Shown here piece after piece: positions 1 to 10,722 of a stretch of 64,000 nt of DNA. The translations under genes and the position numbers were made by a program. The notes beneath the pieces are model-generated. The model saw only the letters and a list, made by a program, of their open reading frames with translations. It ran no database searches and was not told where the DNA came from. Where the stretch lies: assembly GCA_947568835.1 (NCBI GenBank), contig CANOQG010000007.1, positions 930,001 through 994,000 of the forward strand. The letters are read 5' to 3'. The DNA is from Protonemura montana (lineage: Eukaryota > Arthropoda > Insecta > Plecoptera > Nemouridae). How positions within the stretch are numbered: the first letter of the stretch is position 1; each line of letters opens with the position of its first letter.

Positions 1-66
1 CCCCATGTCCTGCCCCATGTCCTGCCCCATGTCCTGCCCCATGTCCTGCCCCATGTCCTGCCCCAT

Positions 67-76
67 GTCCCTTGTC
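67..76 (+). repeat. Short unit variant with CTTGTCC
   Basis: A short-unit junction in which the second CATGTCC reads CTTGTCC. I did not see this combination elsewhere in the window. It lies just left of where the 3.73-kb repeat homology begins, so it may mark older or flanking array. Confidence 0.6.
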
Positions 77-142
77 CTGCCCCATGTCCTGCCCCATGTC
101 CTGCCCCATGTCCTGCCCCATGTCCTGCCCCATGTCTTGCCC

Positions 143-156
143 CATGTCCCATGTCC
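143..156 (+). repeat. 7-bp short unit (first clear example)
   Basis: Here CATGTCC is directly repeated (CATGTCCCATGTCC), so one 12-mer has lost 5 bp and is only 7 bp long. The same junction recurs throughout the window, about one per 50-300 bp, always with the identical breakpoint. Each copy moves the downstream array by 7 bp relative to the 12-bp phase, which shifts the + reading frame by one. This explains why translated frames cycle between Met-Ser-Cys-Pro, His-Val-Leu-Pro and Cys-Pro-Ala-Pro repeats. A likely origin is slippage or recombination between the two CATGTCC copies of adjacent units. Copies share positions within modules, so most spread by duplication of larger blocks rather than by independent deletion. 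Confidence 0.9.
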
Positions 157-241
157 TGCCCCATGTCCTGCCCCATGTCCTACCCCATGTCCTGCCCTAT
201 GTCCTGTCTTATGTCCTGCCCCATGTCCTGCCCCATGTCCT

Positions 242-280
242 GCTCCATGTCCTTCCCCTGTCCTGCCCTATGTCCCATGT
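242..280 (+). repeat. 1-bp-deleted unit paired with a short unit
   Basis: The unit CCTTCCCCTGTCC lacks the A of CCATG and is one base short. One unit later comes the CATGTCCCATGTCC short-unit junction. The -1 and -5 changes sum to -6, so the + frame is restored across the pair. The related pair with CTCCCCCTG appears first at 413-441. Both types recur in P2, R and L modules, and in those I followed the 1-bp deletion sits about one unit ahead of a short unit. This reads as one ancestral event copied with the larger blocks. Confidence 0.75.
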
Positions 281-911
281 CCTGCCCCATGTCTTGCCTC
301 ATGTCCTGCCCCATGTCCTGCCCTATGTCCTGTCCCATGTCCTGCCCCATTTCCTGCCCCATGTCCTGCTCCATGTCCTGCCCCATGTCCTGCCCCATGT
401 CCCGCTCCATGTCCTCCCCCTGTCCTGCCTCATGTCCCATGTCCTGCCCCATGTCCTGCCCCATGTCCTGCCCCATGTCCTGCCCCATGTCCTGTCCCAT
501 GTCCTGCCCCATGTTTTGCCCCATGTCCTGTCCAATGTCCTGCCTTATGTCCTGCCCCATGTCCTGCCCCATGTCCTGCCCCATGTCCTGCCCCATGTCC
601 TGCCCTATGTCCTGCCCCATGTCCTGCCCCATGTCCTGCCCTATGTCCTGTCCCATGTCCTGTCCCATGTCCTGCCCCATGTCCTGCCCCATGTCCTTCC
701 CTATGTCCTGTCCCATGTCCTGCCCCATGTCCTGCCCCATGTCCTGCTCCATGTCCTGTCCCATGTCCTGCCCCATGTCCTGCCCCATGTCCTGCCCCAT
801 GTCCTGCCCTATGTCCTGTCCCATGTCCTGCCCCATGTCCTGCCCCATGTCCTGCCCCATGTCTTTCCCCATGTCCCATGTCCTGCCTCATGTCCTGCCC
901 CATGTCCTGCC

Positions 912-921
912 CCATAGCCTG
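912..921 (+). other. TAG landmark CATAGCCTGG (position list)
   Basis: This rare variant block (CCCATAGCCTGG) is the best module marker. Its TAG ends at 917, 1454, 2680, 4647, 5184, 6417, 7590, 9377, 9648, 10722, 11955, 14762, 15033, 16083, 17316, 19079, 19350, 20424, 21657, 24464, 24735, 26095, 27316, 30464, 30735, 31809, 32862, 33783, 34054, 35128, 36181, 38367, 38818, 40992, 42323, 44497, 44948, 47146, 48734, 49185, 51383, 53787, 56124, 56395, 59586, 59857, 60634 and 61867. Three subtypes follow it: CCAATG (commonest), TTAATG (9377, 14762, 19079, 24464, 30464, 33783, 56124, 59586) and CCATTG (10722, 16083, 20424, 31809, 35128). The CCAATG and CCATTG subtypes form a TGGCCA (MscI) site. The TTAATG subtype does not. 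Confidence 0.95.
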
Positions 922-1454
922 GCCAATGTCCTGCCCCATGTCCTGTCCCATGTCCTGCCCCATGTTTTGCCCCATGTCCTGCCCCATGTCCTGCCCTATG
1001 TCCTGTCCCATGTCCTGCCCCATGTCCTGCCCCATGTCCTGTCCCATGTCCTGCCTCATGTCCTACCCTATGTCCTGCCCCATTTCCTGCCCCATGTCCT
1101 GGCCTATGTCCTGCCCCATGTCCTGCCCCATGTCCTGCCCCATGTCCTGCCCCATGTCTTGCCCCATGTCCCATGTCCTGCCCCATGTCCTGCCCCATGT
1201 CCTACCTTATGTCCTGCCCTATGTCCTGTCTTATGTCCTGCCCCATGTCCTGCCCCATGTCCTGCTCCATGTCCTGCCCCATGTCCTGCTCCATGTCCCA
1301 TGTCCTGCCCCATGTCCTGCCCCATGTCCTGTCCCATGTCCTGCCTCATGTCCTGCCCCATGTCCTGCCCCATGTCCTGCCCCATGTCCTGCCCCATGTC
1401 TTTCCCCATGTCCCATGTCCTGCCTCATGTCCTGCCCCATGTCCTGCCCCATAG
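918..1454 (+). repeat. 537-bp TAG-to-TAG module, copy a
   Basis: Bounded by TAG landmarks. It carries CCTACCCTATG, ATTTCCTG, CTGGCCTATG, CCTACCTTATG and TCTTTCCCC in that order. It resembles the start of L joined to the end of P1, so it may be a deletion product of them. Unique to domain 1. Confidence 0.8.
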
Positions 1455-2680
1455 CCTGGCCAATGTCCTGCCCCATGTCCTGTCCCATGTCCTGCCCCAT
1501 GTTTTGCCCCATGTCCTGCCCCATGTCCTGCCCTATGTCCTGTCCCATGTCCTGCCCCATGTCCTGCCCCATGTCCTGTCCCATGTCCTGCCTCATGTCC
1601 TACCCCATGTCCTGCCCTATGTCCTGCCCCATGTCCTGCCCCATGTCCTGCCCCATGTCCTGCGCCATGTCCTGCCCCATGTCCTGTCCCATGTCATGTC
1701 CCATGTCCTGCTCCATGTCCTGCCCCATGTCCTGCCCCATGGCCTGCCCTATGTCCTGCCCCATGTCCTGCCCCATGTCCTGCCCCATGTCCTGCCCCAT
1801 GTCCTGCCCCATGTCCTGCCCCATGTCCTGCCCCATGTCCTGCCCCATGTCCTGCCCCATGTCCTGCCCCATGTCCTGCCCCATGTCTTGCCCCATGTCC
1901 CATGTCCTGCCCCATGTCCTGCCCCATGTCCTACCCCATGTCCTGCCCTATGTCCTGTCTTATGTCCTGCCCCATGTCCTGCCCCATGTCCTGCTCCATG
2001 TCCTTCCCCTGTCCTGCCCTATGTCCCATGTCATGCCCCATGTCTTGCCTCATGTCCTGCCCCATGTCCTGCCCTATGTCCTGTCCCATGTCCTGCCCCA
2101 TTTCCTGCCCCATGTCCTGCTCCATGTCCTGCCCCATGTCCTGCCCCATGTCCCGCTCCATGTCCTCCCCCTGTCCTGCCTCATGTCCCATGTCCTGCCC
2201 CATGTCCTGCCCCATGTCCTGCCCCATGTCCTGCCCCATGTCCTGTCCCATGTCCTGCCCCATGTTTTGCCCCATGTCCTGTCCAATGTCCTGCCTTATG
2301 TCCTGCCCCATGTCCTGCCCCATGTCCTGCCCCATGTCCTGCCCCATGTCCTGCCCTATGTCCTGCCCCATGTCCTGCCCCATGTCCTGCCCTATGTCCT
2401 GTCCCATGTCCTGTCCCATGTCCTGCCCCATGTCCTGCCCCATGTCCTTCCCTATGTCCTGTCCCATGTCCTGCCCCATGTCCTGCCTCATGTCCTGCTC
2501 CATGTCCTGTCCCATGTCCTGCCCCATGTCCTGCCCCATGTCCTGCCCCATGTCCTGCCCTATGTCCTGTCCCATGTCCTGCCCCATGTCCTGCCCCATG
2601 TCCTGCCCCATGTCCTGCCCCATGTCTTTCCCCATGTCCCATGTCCTGCCTCATGTCCTGCCCCATGTCCTGCCCCATAG
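1455..2680 (+). repeat. P2 module (1,226 bp)
   Basis: A full P2 copy, 7 bp shorter than the usual 1,233 because it lacks one short unit and has more consensus units between about 1,750 and 1,890. TGCGCC is near 1,661. The CCCGCTCC unit and CTCCCCCTG pair lie near 2,150-2,190. Confidence 0.85.
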
Positions 2681-3815
2681 CCTGGCCAATGTCCTGCCCC
2701 ATGTCCTGTCCCATGTCCTGCCCCATGTTTTGCCCCATGTCCTGCCCCATGTCCTGCCCTATGTCCTGTCCCATGTCCTGCCCCATGTCCTGCCCCATGT
2801 CCTGTCCCATGTCCTGCCTCATGTCCTACCCTATGTCCTGCCCCATTTCCTGCCCCATGTCCTGCCCCATGTCCTGCCCCATGTCCTGCCCCATGTCCTG
2901 CCCCATGTCCTGCCCCATGTCTTGCCCCATGTCCCATGTCCTGCCCCATGTCCTGCCCCATGTCCTACCCCATGTCCTGCCCTATGTCCTGTCTTATGTC
3001 CTGCCCCATGTCCTGCCCCATGTCCTGCTCCATGTCCTGCCCCATGTCCTGCTCCATGTCCCATGTCCTGCCCCATGTCCTGCCCCATGTCCTGTCCCAT
3101 GTCCTGCCTCATGTCCTGCCCCATGTCCTGCCCCATGTCCTGCCCCATGTCCTGCCCCATGTAATGCCCCATGTCCTGCTCCATGTCCTCCCCCTGTCCT
3201 GCCCTATGTCTTATGTCCTGCCCCATGTCCTGCCTCATGTCCTGCCCCATGTCCTGCCCTTTGTCCTGTCCCATTTCCTGCCCCATGTCCTGCCCCATGT
3301 CCTGCCCCATGTCCTGCCCCATGTCCTGCCCCATGTCCTGCTCCATGTCCTCCCCCTGTCCTGCCTCATGTCCCATGTCCTGCCCCATGTCCTGCCCCAT
3401 GTCCTGCCCCATGTCCTGCCCCATGTCCAGTCCCATGTCCTGCCCCATGTTTTGCCCCATGTCCTGTCCAATGTCCTGCCTCATGTCCTGCCCCATGTCC
3501 TGCCCCATGTCCTGCTCCATGTCCTGCCCCATGTCCTGCCCTATGTCCTGCCCCATGTCCTGCCCCATGTCCTGCCCTATGTCCTGTGCAATGTCCTGTC
3601 CCATGTCCTGCCCCATGTCCTGCCCCATGTCCTTCCCTATGTCCTGTCCCATGTCCTGCCCCATGTCCTGCCCCATGTCCTGCTCCATGTCCTGTCCCAT
3701 GTCCTGCCCCATGTCCTGCCCCATGTCCTGCCCCATGTCCTGTCCCATGTCCTGCCCCATGTCCTGCCCCATGTCCTGCCCCATGTCCTGCCCCATGTCT
3801 TTCCCCATGTCCCAT
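2681..3815 (+). repeat. Domain 1 tail with single TAA landmark
   Basis: Begins like L (TTTTGCC, CCTACCCTATG, ATTTCCTG, CCTACC). It switches near 3,164 to R-type sequence after the TAA landmark, with CCCTTTGTCC near 3,258, a CCAGTCCC unit near 3,427 and TGTGCAATG near 3,590. CCAGTCCC is otherwise a mark of R and Q modules. The TGTGCAATG variant occurs only here and in copy b. Confidence 0.75.
3159..3168 (+). other. TAA landmark CATGTAATGC (position list)
   Basis: Second module marker: one unit reads CATGTAATGCCCC. Its TAA ends at 3164, 6901, 8074, 8676, 13459, 14061, 17776, 18378, 23161, 23763, 29161, 29763, 37805, 40430, 43935, 46584, 48172, 50821, 53225, 55423, 57150, 58945 and 63503. It comes as pairs exactly 602 bp apart in domain 2 and as singles in domains 1, 3 and 4. 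It is always followed by GCTCCATG and CTCCCCCTG variants, so each copy descends from one event. Confidence 0.95.
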
Positions 3816-4647
3816 GTCCTGCCCCATGTCCTGCCCCATGTCCTGCCCCATGTCCTGCCCCATGTCTTGCCCCATGTCCCATGTCCTGCCCCATGTCCTG
3901 CCCCATGTCCTACCCCATGTCCTGCCCTATGTCCTGTCTTATGTCCTGCCCCATGTCCTGCCCCATGTCCTGCTCCATGTCCTTCCCCTGTCCTGCCCTA
4001 TGTCCCATGTCCTGCCCCATGTCTTGCCTCATGTCCTGCCCCATGTCCTGCCCTATGTCCTGTCCCATGTCCTGCCCCATTTCCTGCCCCATGTCCTGCT
4101 CCATGTCCTGCCCCATGTCCTGCCCCATGTCCCGCTCCATGTCCTCCCCCTGTCCTGCCTCATGTCCCATGTCCTGCCCCATGTCCTGCCCCATGTCCTG
4201 CCCCATGTCCTGCCCCATGTCCTGTCCCATGTCCTGCCCCATGTTTTGCCCCATGTCCTGTCCAATGTCCTGCCTTATGTCCTGCCCCATGTCCTGCCCC
4301 ATGTCCTGCCCCATGTCCTGCCCCATGTCCTGCCCTATGTCCTGCCCCACGTCCTGCCCCATGTCCTGCCCTATGTCCTGTCCCATGTCCTGTCCCATGT
4401 CCTGCCCCATGTCCTGCCCCATGTCCTTCCCTATGTCCTGTCCCATGTCCTGCCCCATGTCCTGCCCCATGTCCTGCTCCATGTCCTGTCCCATGTCCTG
4501 CCCCATGTCCTGCCCCATGTCCTGCCTCATGTCCTGCCCTATGTCCTGTCCCATGTCCTGCCCCATGTCCTGCCCCATGTCCTGCCCCATGTCTTTCCCC
4601 ATGTCCCATGTCCTGCCTCATGTCCTGCCCCATGTCCTGCCCCATAG

Positions 4648-5184
4648 CCTGGCCAATGTCCTGCCCCATGTCCTGTCCCATGTCCTGCCCCATGTTTTGC
4701 CCCATGTCCTGCCCCATGTCCTGCCCTATGTCCTGTCCCATGTCCTGCCCCATGTCCTGCCCCATGTCCTGTCCCATGTCCTGCCTCATGTCCTACCCTA
4801 TGTCCTGCCCCATTTCCTGCCCCATGTCCTGGCCTATGTCCTGCCCCATGTCCTGCCCCATGTCCTGCCCCATGTCCTGCCCCATGTCTTGCCCCATGTC
4901 CCATGTCCTGCCCCATGTCCTGCCCCATGTCCTACCTTATGTCCTGCCCTATGTCCTGTCTTATGTCCTGCCCCATGTCCTGCCCCATGTCCTGCTCCAT
5001 GTCCTGCCCCATGTCCTGCTCCATGTCCCATGTCCTGCCCCATGTCCTGCCCCATGTCCTGTCCCATGTCCTGCCTCATGTCCTGCCCCATGTCCTGCCC
5101 CATGTCCTGCCCCATGTCCTGCCCCATGTCTTTCCCCATGTCCCATGTCCTGCCTCATGTCCTGCCCCATGTCCTGCCCCATAG
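4648..5184 (+). repeat. 537-bp TAG-to-TAG module, copy b
   Basis: Same landmarks and exactly the same length as the copy at 918-1454, offset 3,730. Confidence 0.8.
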
Positions 5185-6417
5185 CCTGGCCAATGTCCTG
5201 CCCCATGTCCTGTCCCATGTCCTGCCCCATGTTTTGCCCCATGTCCTGCCCCATGTCCTGCCCTATGTCCTGTCCCATGTCCTGCCCCATGTCCTGCCCC
5301 ATGTCCTGTCCCATGTCCTGCCTCATGTCCTACCCCATGTCCTGCCCTATGTCCTGCCCCATGTCCTGCCCCATGTCCTGCCCCATGTCCTGCGCCATGT
5401 CCTGCCCCATGTCCTGTCCCATGTCATGTCCCATGTCCTGCTCCATGTCCTGCCCCATGTCCTGCCCCATGGCCTGCCCTATGTCCTGCCCCATGTCCTG
5501 CCCCATGTCCTGCCCCATGTCCTGCCCCATGTCCTGCCCCATGTCCTGCCCCATGTCCCATGTCCTGCCCCATGTCCTGCCCCATGTCCTGCCCCATGTC
5601 CTGCCCCATGTCCTGCCCCATGTCTTGCCCCATGTCCCATGTCCTGCCCCATGTCCTGCCCCATGTCCTACCCCATGTCCTGCCCTATGTCCTGTCTTAT
5701 GTCCTGCCCCATGTCCTGCCCCATGTCCTGCTCCATGTCCTTCCCCTGTCCTGCCCTATGTCCCATGTCATGCCCCATGTCTTGCCTCATGTACTGCCCC
5801 ATGTCCTGCCCTCTGTCCTGTCCCATGTCCTGCCCCATTTCCTGCCCCATGTCCTGCTCCATGTCCTGCCCCATGTCCTGCCCCATGTCCCGCTCCATGT
5901 CCTCCCCCTGTCCTGCCTCATGTCCCATGTCCTGCCCCATGTCCTGCCCCATGTCCTGCCCCATGTCCTGCCCCATGTCCTGTCCCATGTCCTGCCCCAT
6001 GTTTTGCCCCATGTCCTGTCCAATGTCCTGCCTTATGTCCTGCCCCATGTCCTGCCCCATGTCCTGCCCCATGTCCTGCCCCATGTCCTGCCCTATGTCC
6101 TGCCCCATGTCCTGCCCCATGTCCTGCCCTATGTCCTGTCCCATGTCCTGTCCCATGTCCTGCCCCATGTCCTGCCCCATGTCCTTCCCTATGTCCTGTC
6201 CCATGTCCTGCCCCATGTCCTGCCTCATGTCCTGCTCCATGTCCTGTCCCATGTCCTGCCCCATGTCCTGCCCCATGTCCTGCCCCATGTCCTGCCCTAT
6301 GTCCTGTCCCATGTCCTGCCCCATGTCCTGCCCCATGTCCTGCCCCATGTCCTGCCCCATGTCTTTCCCCATGTCCCATGTCCTGCCTCATGTCCTGCCC
6401 CATGTCCTGCCCCATAG
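5185..6417 (+). repeat. P2 module (1,233 bp)
   Basis: Full-length P2 in the second domain 1 HOR, with the standard length also seen in domains 2 and 4. It carries private C to A at 5793 and CCCTCTG near 5815. Confidence 0.85.
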
Positions 6418-7550
6418 CCTGGCCAATGTCCTGCCCCATGTCCTGTCCCATGTCCTGCCCCATGTTTTGCCCCATGTCCTGCCCCATGTCCTGCCCTATG
6501 TCCTGTCCCATGTCCTGCCCCATGTCCTGCCCCATGTCCTGTCCCATGTCCTGCCTCATGTCCTACCCTATGTCCTGCCCCATTTCCTGCCCCATGTCCT
6601 GCCCCATGTCCTGCCCCATGTCCTGCCCCATGTCCTGCCCCATGTCCTGCCCCATGTCTTGCCCCATGTCCCATGTCCTGCCCCATGTCCTGCCCCATGT
6701 CCTACCCCATGTCCTGCCCTATGTCCTGTCTTATGTCCTGCCCCATGTCCTGCCCCATGTCCTGCTCCATGTCCTGCCCCATGTCCTGCTCCATGTCCCA
6801 TGTCCTGCCCCATGTCCTGCCCCATGTCCTGTCCCATGTCCTGCCTCATGTCCTGCCCCATGTCCTGCCCCATGTCCTGCCCCATGTCCTGCCCCATGTA
6901 ATGCCCCATGTCCTGCTCCATGTCCTCCCCCTGTCCTGCCCTATGTCTTATGTCCTGCCCCATGTCCTGCCTCATGTCCTGCCCCATGTCCTGCCCTTTG
7001 TCCTGTCCCATTTCCTGCCCCATGTCCTGCCCCATGTCCTGCCCCATGTCCTGCCCCATGTCCTGCCCCATGTCCTGCTCCATGTCCTCCCCCTGTCCTG
7101 CCTCATGTCCCATGTCCTGCCCCATGTCCTGCCCCATGTCCTGCCCCATGTCCTGCCCCATGTCCAGTCCCATGTCCTGCCCCATGTTTTGCCCCATGTC
7201 CTGTCCAATGTCCTGCCTCATGTCCTGCCCCATGTCCTGCCCCATGTCCTGCTCCATGTCCTGCCCCATGTCCTGCCCTATGTCCTGCCCCATGTCCTGC
7301 CCCATGTCCTGCCCTATGTCCTGTGCAATGTCCTGTCCCATGTCCTGCCCCATGTCCTGCCCCATGTCCTTCCCTATGTCCTGTCCCATGTCCTGCCCCA
7401 TGTCCTGCCCCATGTCCTGCTCCATGTCCTGTCCCATGTCCTGCCCCATGTCCTGCCCCATGTCCTGCCCCATGTCCTGTCCCATGTCCTGCCCCATGTC
7501 CTGCCCCATGTCCTGCCCCATGTCCTGCCCCATGTCTTTCCCCATGTCCC
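6418..7550 (+). repeat. Domain 1 tail, copy b
   Basis: Offset 3,737 copy of 2,681-3,815, including the TAA landmark, CCCTTTGTCC, CCAGTCCC and TGTGCAATG. After TCTTTCCCC at 7,537 it continues into TGCCTC and the TAG landmark at 7,590, where copy a instead re-enters P2. Confidence 0.8.
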
Positions 7551-7857
7551 ATGTCCTGCCTCATGTCCTGCCCCATGTCCTGCCCCATAGCCTGGCCAAT
7601 GTCCTGCCCCATGTCCTGTCCCATGTCCTGCCCCATGTTTTGCCCCATGTCCTGCCCCATGTCCTGCCCTATGTCCTGTCCCATGTCCTGCCCCATGTCC
7701 TGCCCCATGTCCTGTCCCATGTCCTGCCTCATGTCCTACCCCATGTCCTGCCCTATGTCCTGCCCCATGCCCTGCCCCATGTCCTGCCCCATGTCCTGCC
7801 CCATGTCCTGCCCCATGTCCTGCCCCATGTCCTGCCCCATGTCCTGCCCCATGTCCC
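7551..7857 (+). repeat. Junction between domains 1 and 2
   Basis: A TAG landmark (7,588-7,590), then L-type start (TTTTGCC, TGCCTC, CCTACCCC), then about eight near-consensus units ending in a short unit at 7,852. A private T to C (CATGCCCTG) sits at 7,770. Confidence 0.7.
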
Positions 7858-9648
7858 ATGTCCTGCCCCATGTCCTGCCCCTTGTCCTGTCCCATTTCCT
7901 GCCCCATGTCCTACCCCATGTCCTGCCCCATGTCCTGCCCCATGTCCTGCCCCATGTCCTGCCTCATGTCCTGCCCCATGTCTTGCCCCATGTCCCATGT
8001 CCTGCCCCATGTCCTGCCCCATGTCCTGCCCCATGTCCTGCCCTATGTCCTGTCTTATGTCCTGCCCCATGTAATGCCCCATGTCCTGCTCCATGTCCTC
8101 CCCCTGTCCTGCCCTATGTCTTATGTCCTGCCCTATGTCCTGCCTCATGTCCTGCCCCATGTCCTGCCCTATGTCCTGTCCCATGTCCTGCCCCATTTCC
8201 TGCCCCATGTCCTGCTCCATGTCCTGCCCCATGTCCTGCCCCATGTCCCGCTCCATGTCCTCCCCCTGTCCTGCCTCATGTCCCATGTCCTGCCCCATGT
8301 CCTGCCCCATGTCCTGCCCCATGTCCTGCCCCATGTCCAGTCCCATGTCCTGCCCCATGTCCTGCCCTATGTGTTGCCCCATGTCCTGCCCCATGTCCTG
8401 CCCCATGTCCTGCCCCATGTCCTGCCCCATGTCCTGCCCCATGTCCTGCCCCATGTCCCATGTCCTGCCCCATGTCCTGCCCCTTGTCCTGTCCCATTTC
8501 CTGCCCCATGTCCTACCCCATGTCCTGCCCCATGTCCTGCCCCATGTCCTGCCCCATGTCCTGCCTCATGTCCTGCCCCATGTCTTGCCCCATGTCCCAT
8601 GTCCTGCCCCATGTCCTGCCCCATGTCCTGCCCCATGTCCTGCCCTATGTCCTGTCTTATGTCCTGCCCCATGTAATGCCCCATGTCCTGCTCCATGTCC
8701 TCCCCCTGTCCTGCCCTATGTCTTATGTCCTGCCCTATGTCCTGCCTCATGTCCTGCCCCATGTCCTGCCCTATGTCCTGTCCCATGTCCTGCCCCATTT
8801 CCTGCCCCATGTCCTGCTCCATGTCCTGCCCCATGTCCTGCCCCATGTCCCGCTCCATGTCCTCCCCCTGTCCTGCCTCATGTCCCATGTCCTGCCCCAT
8901 GTCCTGCCCCATGTCCTGCCCCATGTCCTGCCCCATGTCCAGTCCCATGTCCTGCCCCATGTTTTGCCCCATGTCCTGTCCAATGTCCTGCCTCATGTCC
9001 TGCCCCATGTCCTGCCCCATGTCCTGCCCCATGTCCTGCCCCATGTCCTGCCCTATGTCCTGCCCCATGTCCTGCCCCATGTCCTGCCCTATGTCCTGTC
9101 CCATGTCCTGTCCCATGTCCTGCCCCATGTCCTGCCCCATGTCCTTCCCTATGTCCTGTCCCATGTCCTGCCCCATGTCCTGCCCCATGTCCTGCTCCAT
9201 GTCCTGTCCCATGTCCTGCCCCATGTCCTGCCCCATGTCCTGCCCCATGTCCTGCCCTATGTCCTGTCCCATGTCCTGCCCCATGTCCTGCCCCATGTCC
9301 TGCCCCATGTCCTGCCCCATGTCTTTCCCCATGTCCCATGTCCTGCCTCATGTCCTGCCCCATGTCCTGCCCCATAGCCTGGTTAATGTCCTGCCCCATG
9401 TCCTGTCCCATGTCCTGCCCCATGTTTTGCCCCATGTCCTGCCCCATGTCCTTCCCTGTGTCCTGTCCCATGTCCTGCCCCATGTCCTGACCCATGTCCT
9501 GCTCCATGTCCTGTCCCATGTCCTGCCCCATGTCCTGCCCCATGTCCTGCCCCATGTCCTGCCCCATGTCCTGCCCCATGTCCTGCCCCATGTCTTTCCC
9601 CATGTCCCATGTCCTGCCTCATGTCCTGCCCCATGTCCTGCCCCATAG
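7858..9648 (+). repeat. R module 1 (1,790 bp)
   Basis: Defines R: CCCCTTGTCC and ATTTCC, CCTACC, then two TAA landmarks 602 bp apart (8074, 8676) bounding a direct 602-bp duplication. TGTGTTGCC follows in the first half (near 8,371) and TTTTGCC plus TCCAATG in the second. Next come a TTAATG-type TAG (9377), a TGACCC unit and a CCAATG-type TAG 271 bp later (9648). The five full R copies are exactly the same length. This one has a private A to G near 9,459 (CCCTGTG). It matches R3 at an offset of 9,702. Confidence 0.85.
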
Positions 9649-10722
9649 CCTGGCCAATGTCCTGCCCCATGTCCTGTCCCATGTCCTGCCCCATGTTTTG
9701 CCCCATGTCCTGCCCCATGTCCTGCCCTATGTCCTGTCCCATGTCCTGCTCCATGTCCTGCCCCATGTCTTACCTCATGTCCCATATCCTGCCTCATGTC
9801 CTGCCCCATGTCCTGCCCCATATCCTGCCCCATGTCCTGCCCCATGTCCTGCCCCATGTCCTGTCCCATGTCCTGCCCAATGTCCTGCCCCATGTCCTGC
9901 TCCATGTCCTGCCCCATGTCCTGCCCCATGTCCTGCCCTATGTCCTGCCCCATGTCCTGCCCCATGTCCTGCCCCATGTCCTGCCCTATGTCCTTCCCCA
10001 TGTCCTGCCCCATGTCCTGCCCCATGTCCTGTCCCATGTCATGTCCCATGTCCTGCTCCATGTCCTGCCCCATGTCCTGCCCCATGTCCTGCCCTATGTC
10101 CTGCCCCATGTCCTGCCCCATGTCCTGCCCCATGTCCTGCCCCATGTCCTGCCCCATGTCCTGCCCCATGTCCTGCCCCATGTCCCATGTCCTGCCCCAT
10201 GTCCTGCCCCTTGTCCTGTCCCATTTCCTGCCCCATGTCCTACCCCATGTCCTGCCCCATGTCCTGCCCCATGTCCTGCCCCATGTCCTGCCCCATGTCC
10301 TGCTCCATGTCCTGCCCCATGTCCTGCTCCATGTCCCATGTCCTGCCCCATGTCCTGCCCCATGTCCTGTCCCATGTCCTGCCTCATGTCCTGCCCCATG
10401 TCCTGCCCCATGTCCTGCCCCATGTCTTGCCCCATGTCCCATGTCCTGCCCCATGTCCTGCCCCATGTCCTACCTTATGTCCTGCCCTGTGTCCTGTCCT
10501 ATGTCCTGCCCCATGTCCTGCCCCATGTCCTGCTCCATGTCCTGCCCCATGTCCTGCTCCATGTCCCATGTCCTGCCCCATGTCCTGCCCCATGTCCTGT
10601 CCCATGTCCTGCCTCATGTCCTGCCCCATGTCCTGCCCCATGTCCTGCCCCATGTCCTGCCCCATGTCTTTCCCCATGTCCCATGTCCTGCCTCATGTCC
10701 TGCCCCATGTCCTGCCCCATAG
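9649..10722 (+). repeat. P1 module 1 (1,074 bp)
   Basis: Starts with CTTACCTC and two CATATCC variants, then CCCAATG, TTCCCCATG, GTCATGTCCC, CCCCTTGTCC, paired GCTCC units, CCTACCTTATG and CCCTGTGTCCTGTCCTATG. It ends in TCTTTCCCC and a CCATTG-type TAG landmark. It is present in each domain 2 unit. Confidence 0.8.

Larger units (their letters stand above)
1..917 (+). repeat. P2 module, cut by window start
   Basis: From about 150 the landmark order matches P2: CCTACC, TCTTATG, TTCCCCTG, the CCCGCTCC and CTCCCCCTG pair, TTTTGCC, TCCAATG, TTCCCTATG, TCTTTCCCC, then the TAG landmark at 915-917. Relative to full P2 copies the true start would lie about 300 bp left of the window. The first 80 bases are near-consensus units of unclear assignment. 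Confidence 0.75.
81..3815 (+). repeat. Domain 1 HOR, copy a (3.73 kb)
   Basis: This stretch matches the next 3.7 kb almost base for base at an offset of 3,730, which becomes 3,737 after an indel. Paired landmarks are TAG 917/4647, 1454/5184, 2680/6417 and TAA 3164/6901. Internally it holds a P2 copy, a 537-bp module, a second P2 copy (itself about 1,751-1,763 bp after the first) and a tail with one TAA landmark. Edges were placed where the TCTTTCCCC block near 3,799 matches 7,536 on the right and where landmark agreement fails near 80-100 on the left. They are good to a few units. Confidence 0.85.
3816..7550 (+). repeat. Domain 1 HOR, copy b (3.74 kb)
   Basis: Tandem duplicate of the preceding HOR. 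Differences I found by eye are few: T to C at 4350 (making a CpG), a CTC variant near 4526, C to A at 5793, A to C near 5815, and an indel around 5,540-5,640. There, near-consensus units were lost and an extra short unit gained, changing the offset from 3,730 to 3,737. Such high identity implies a recent duplication or gene conversion. Confidence 0.85.

Noticed and set aside
8074-8676. 602-bp direct repeat as a transposon with flanking repeats
   Set aside because: Its interior is the same 12-mer, without terminal inverted repeats, target duplications or a transposase. It is a segmental tandem duplication.
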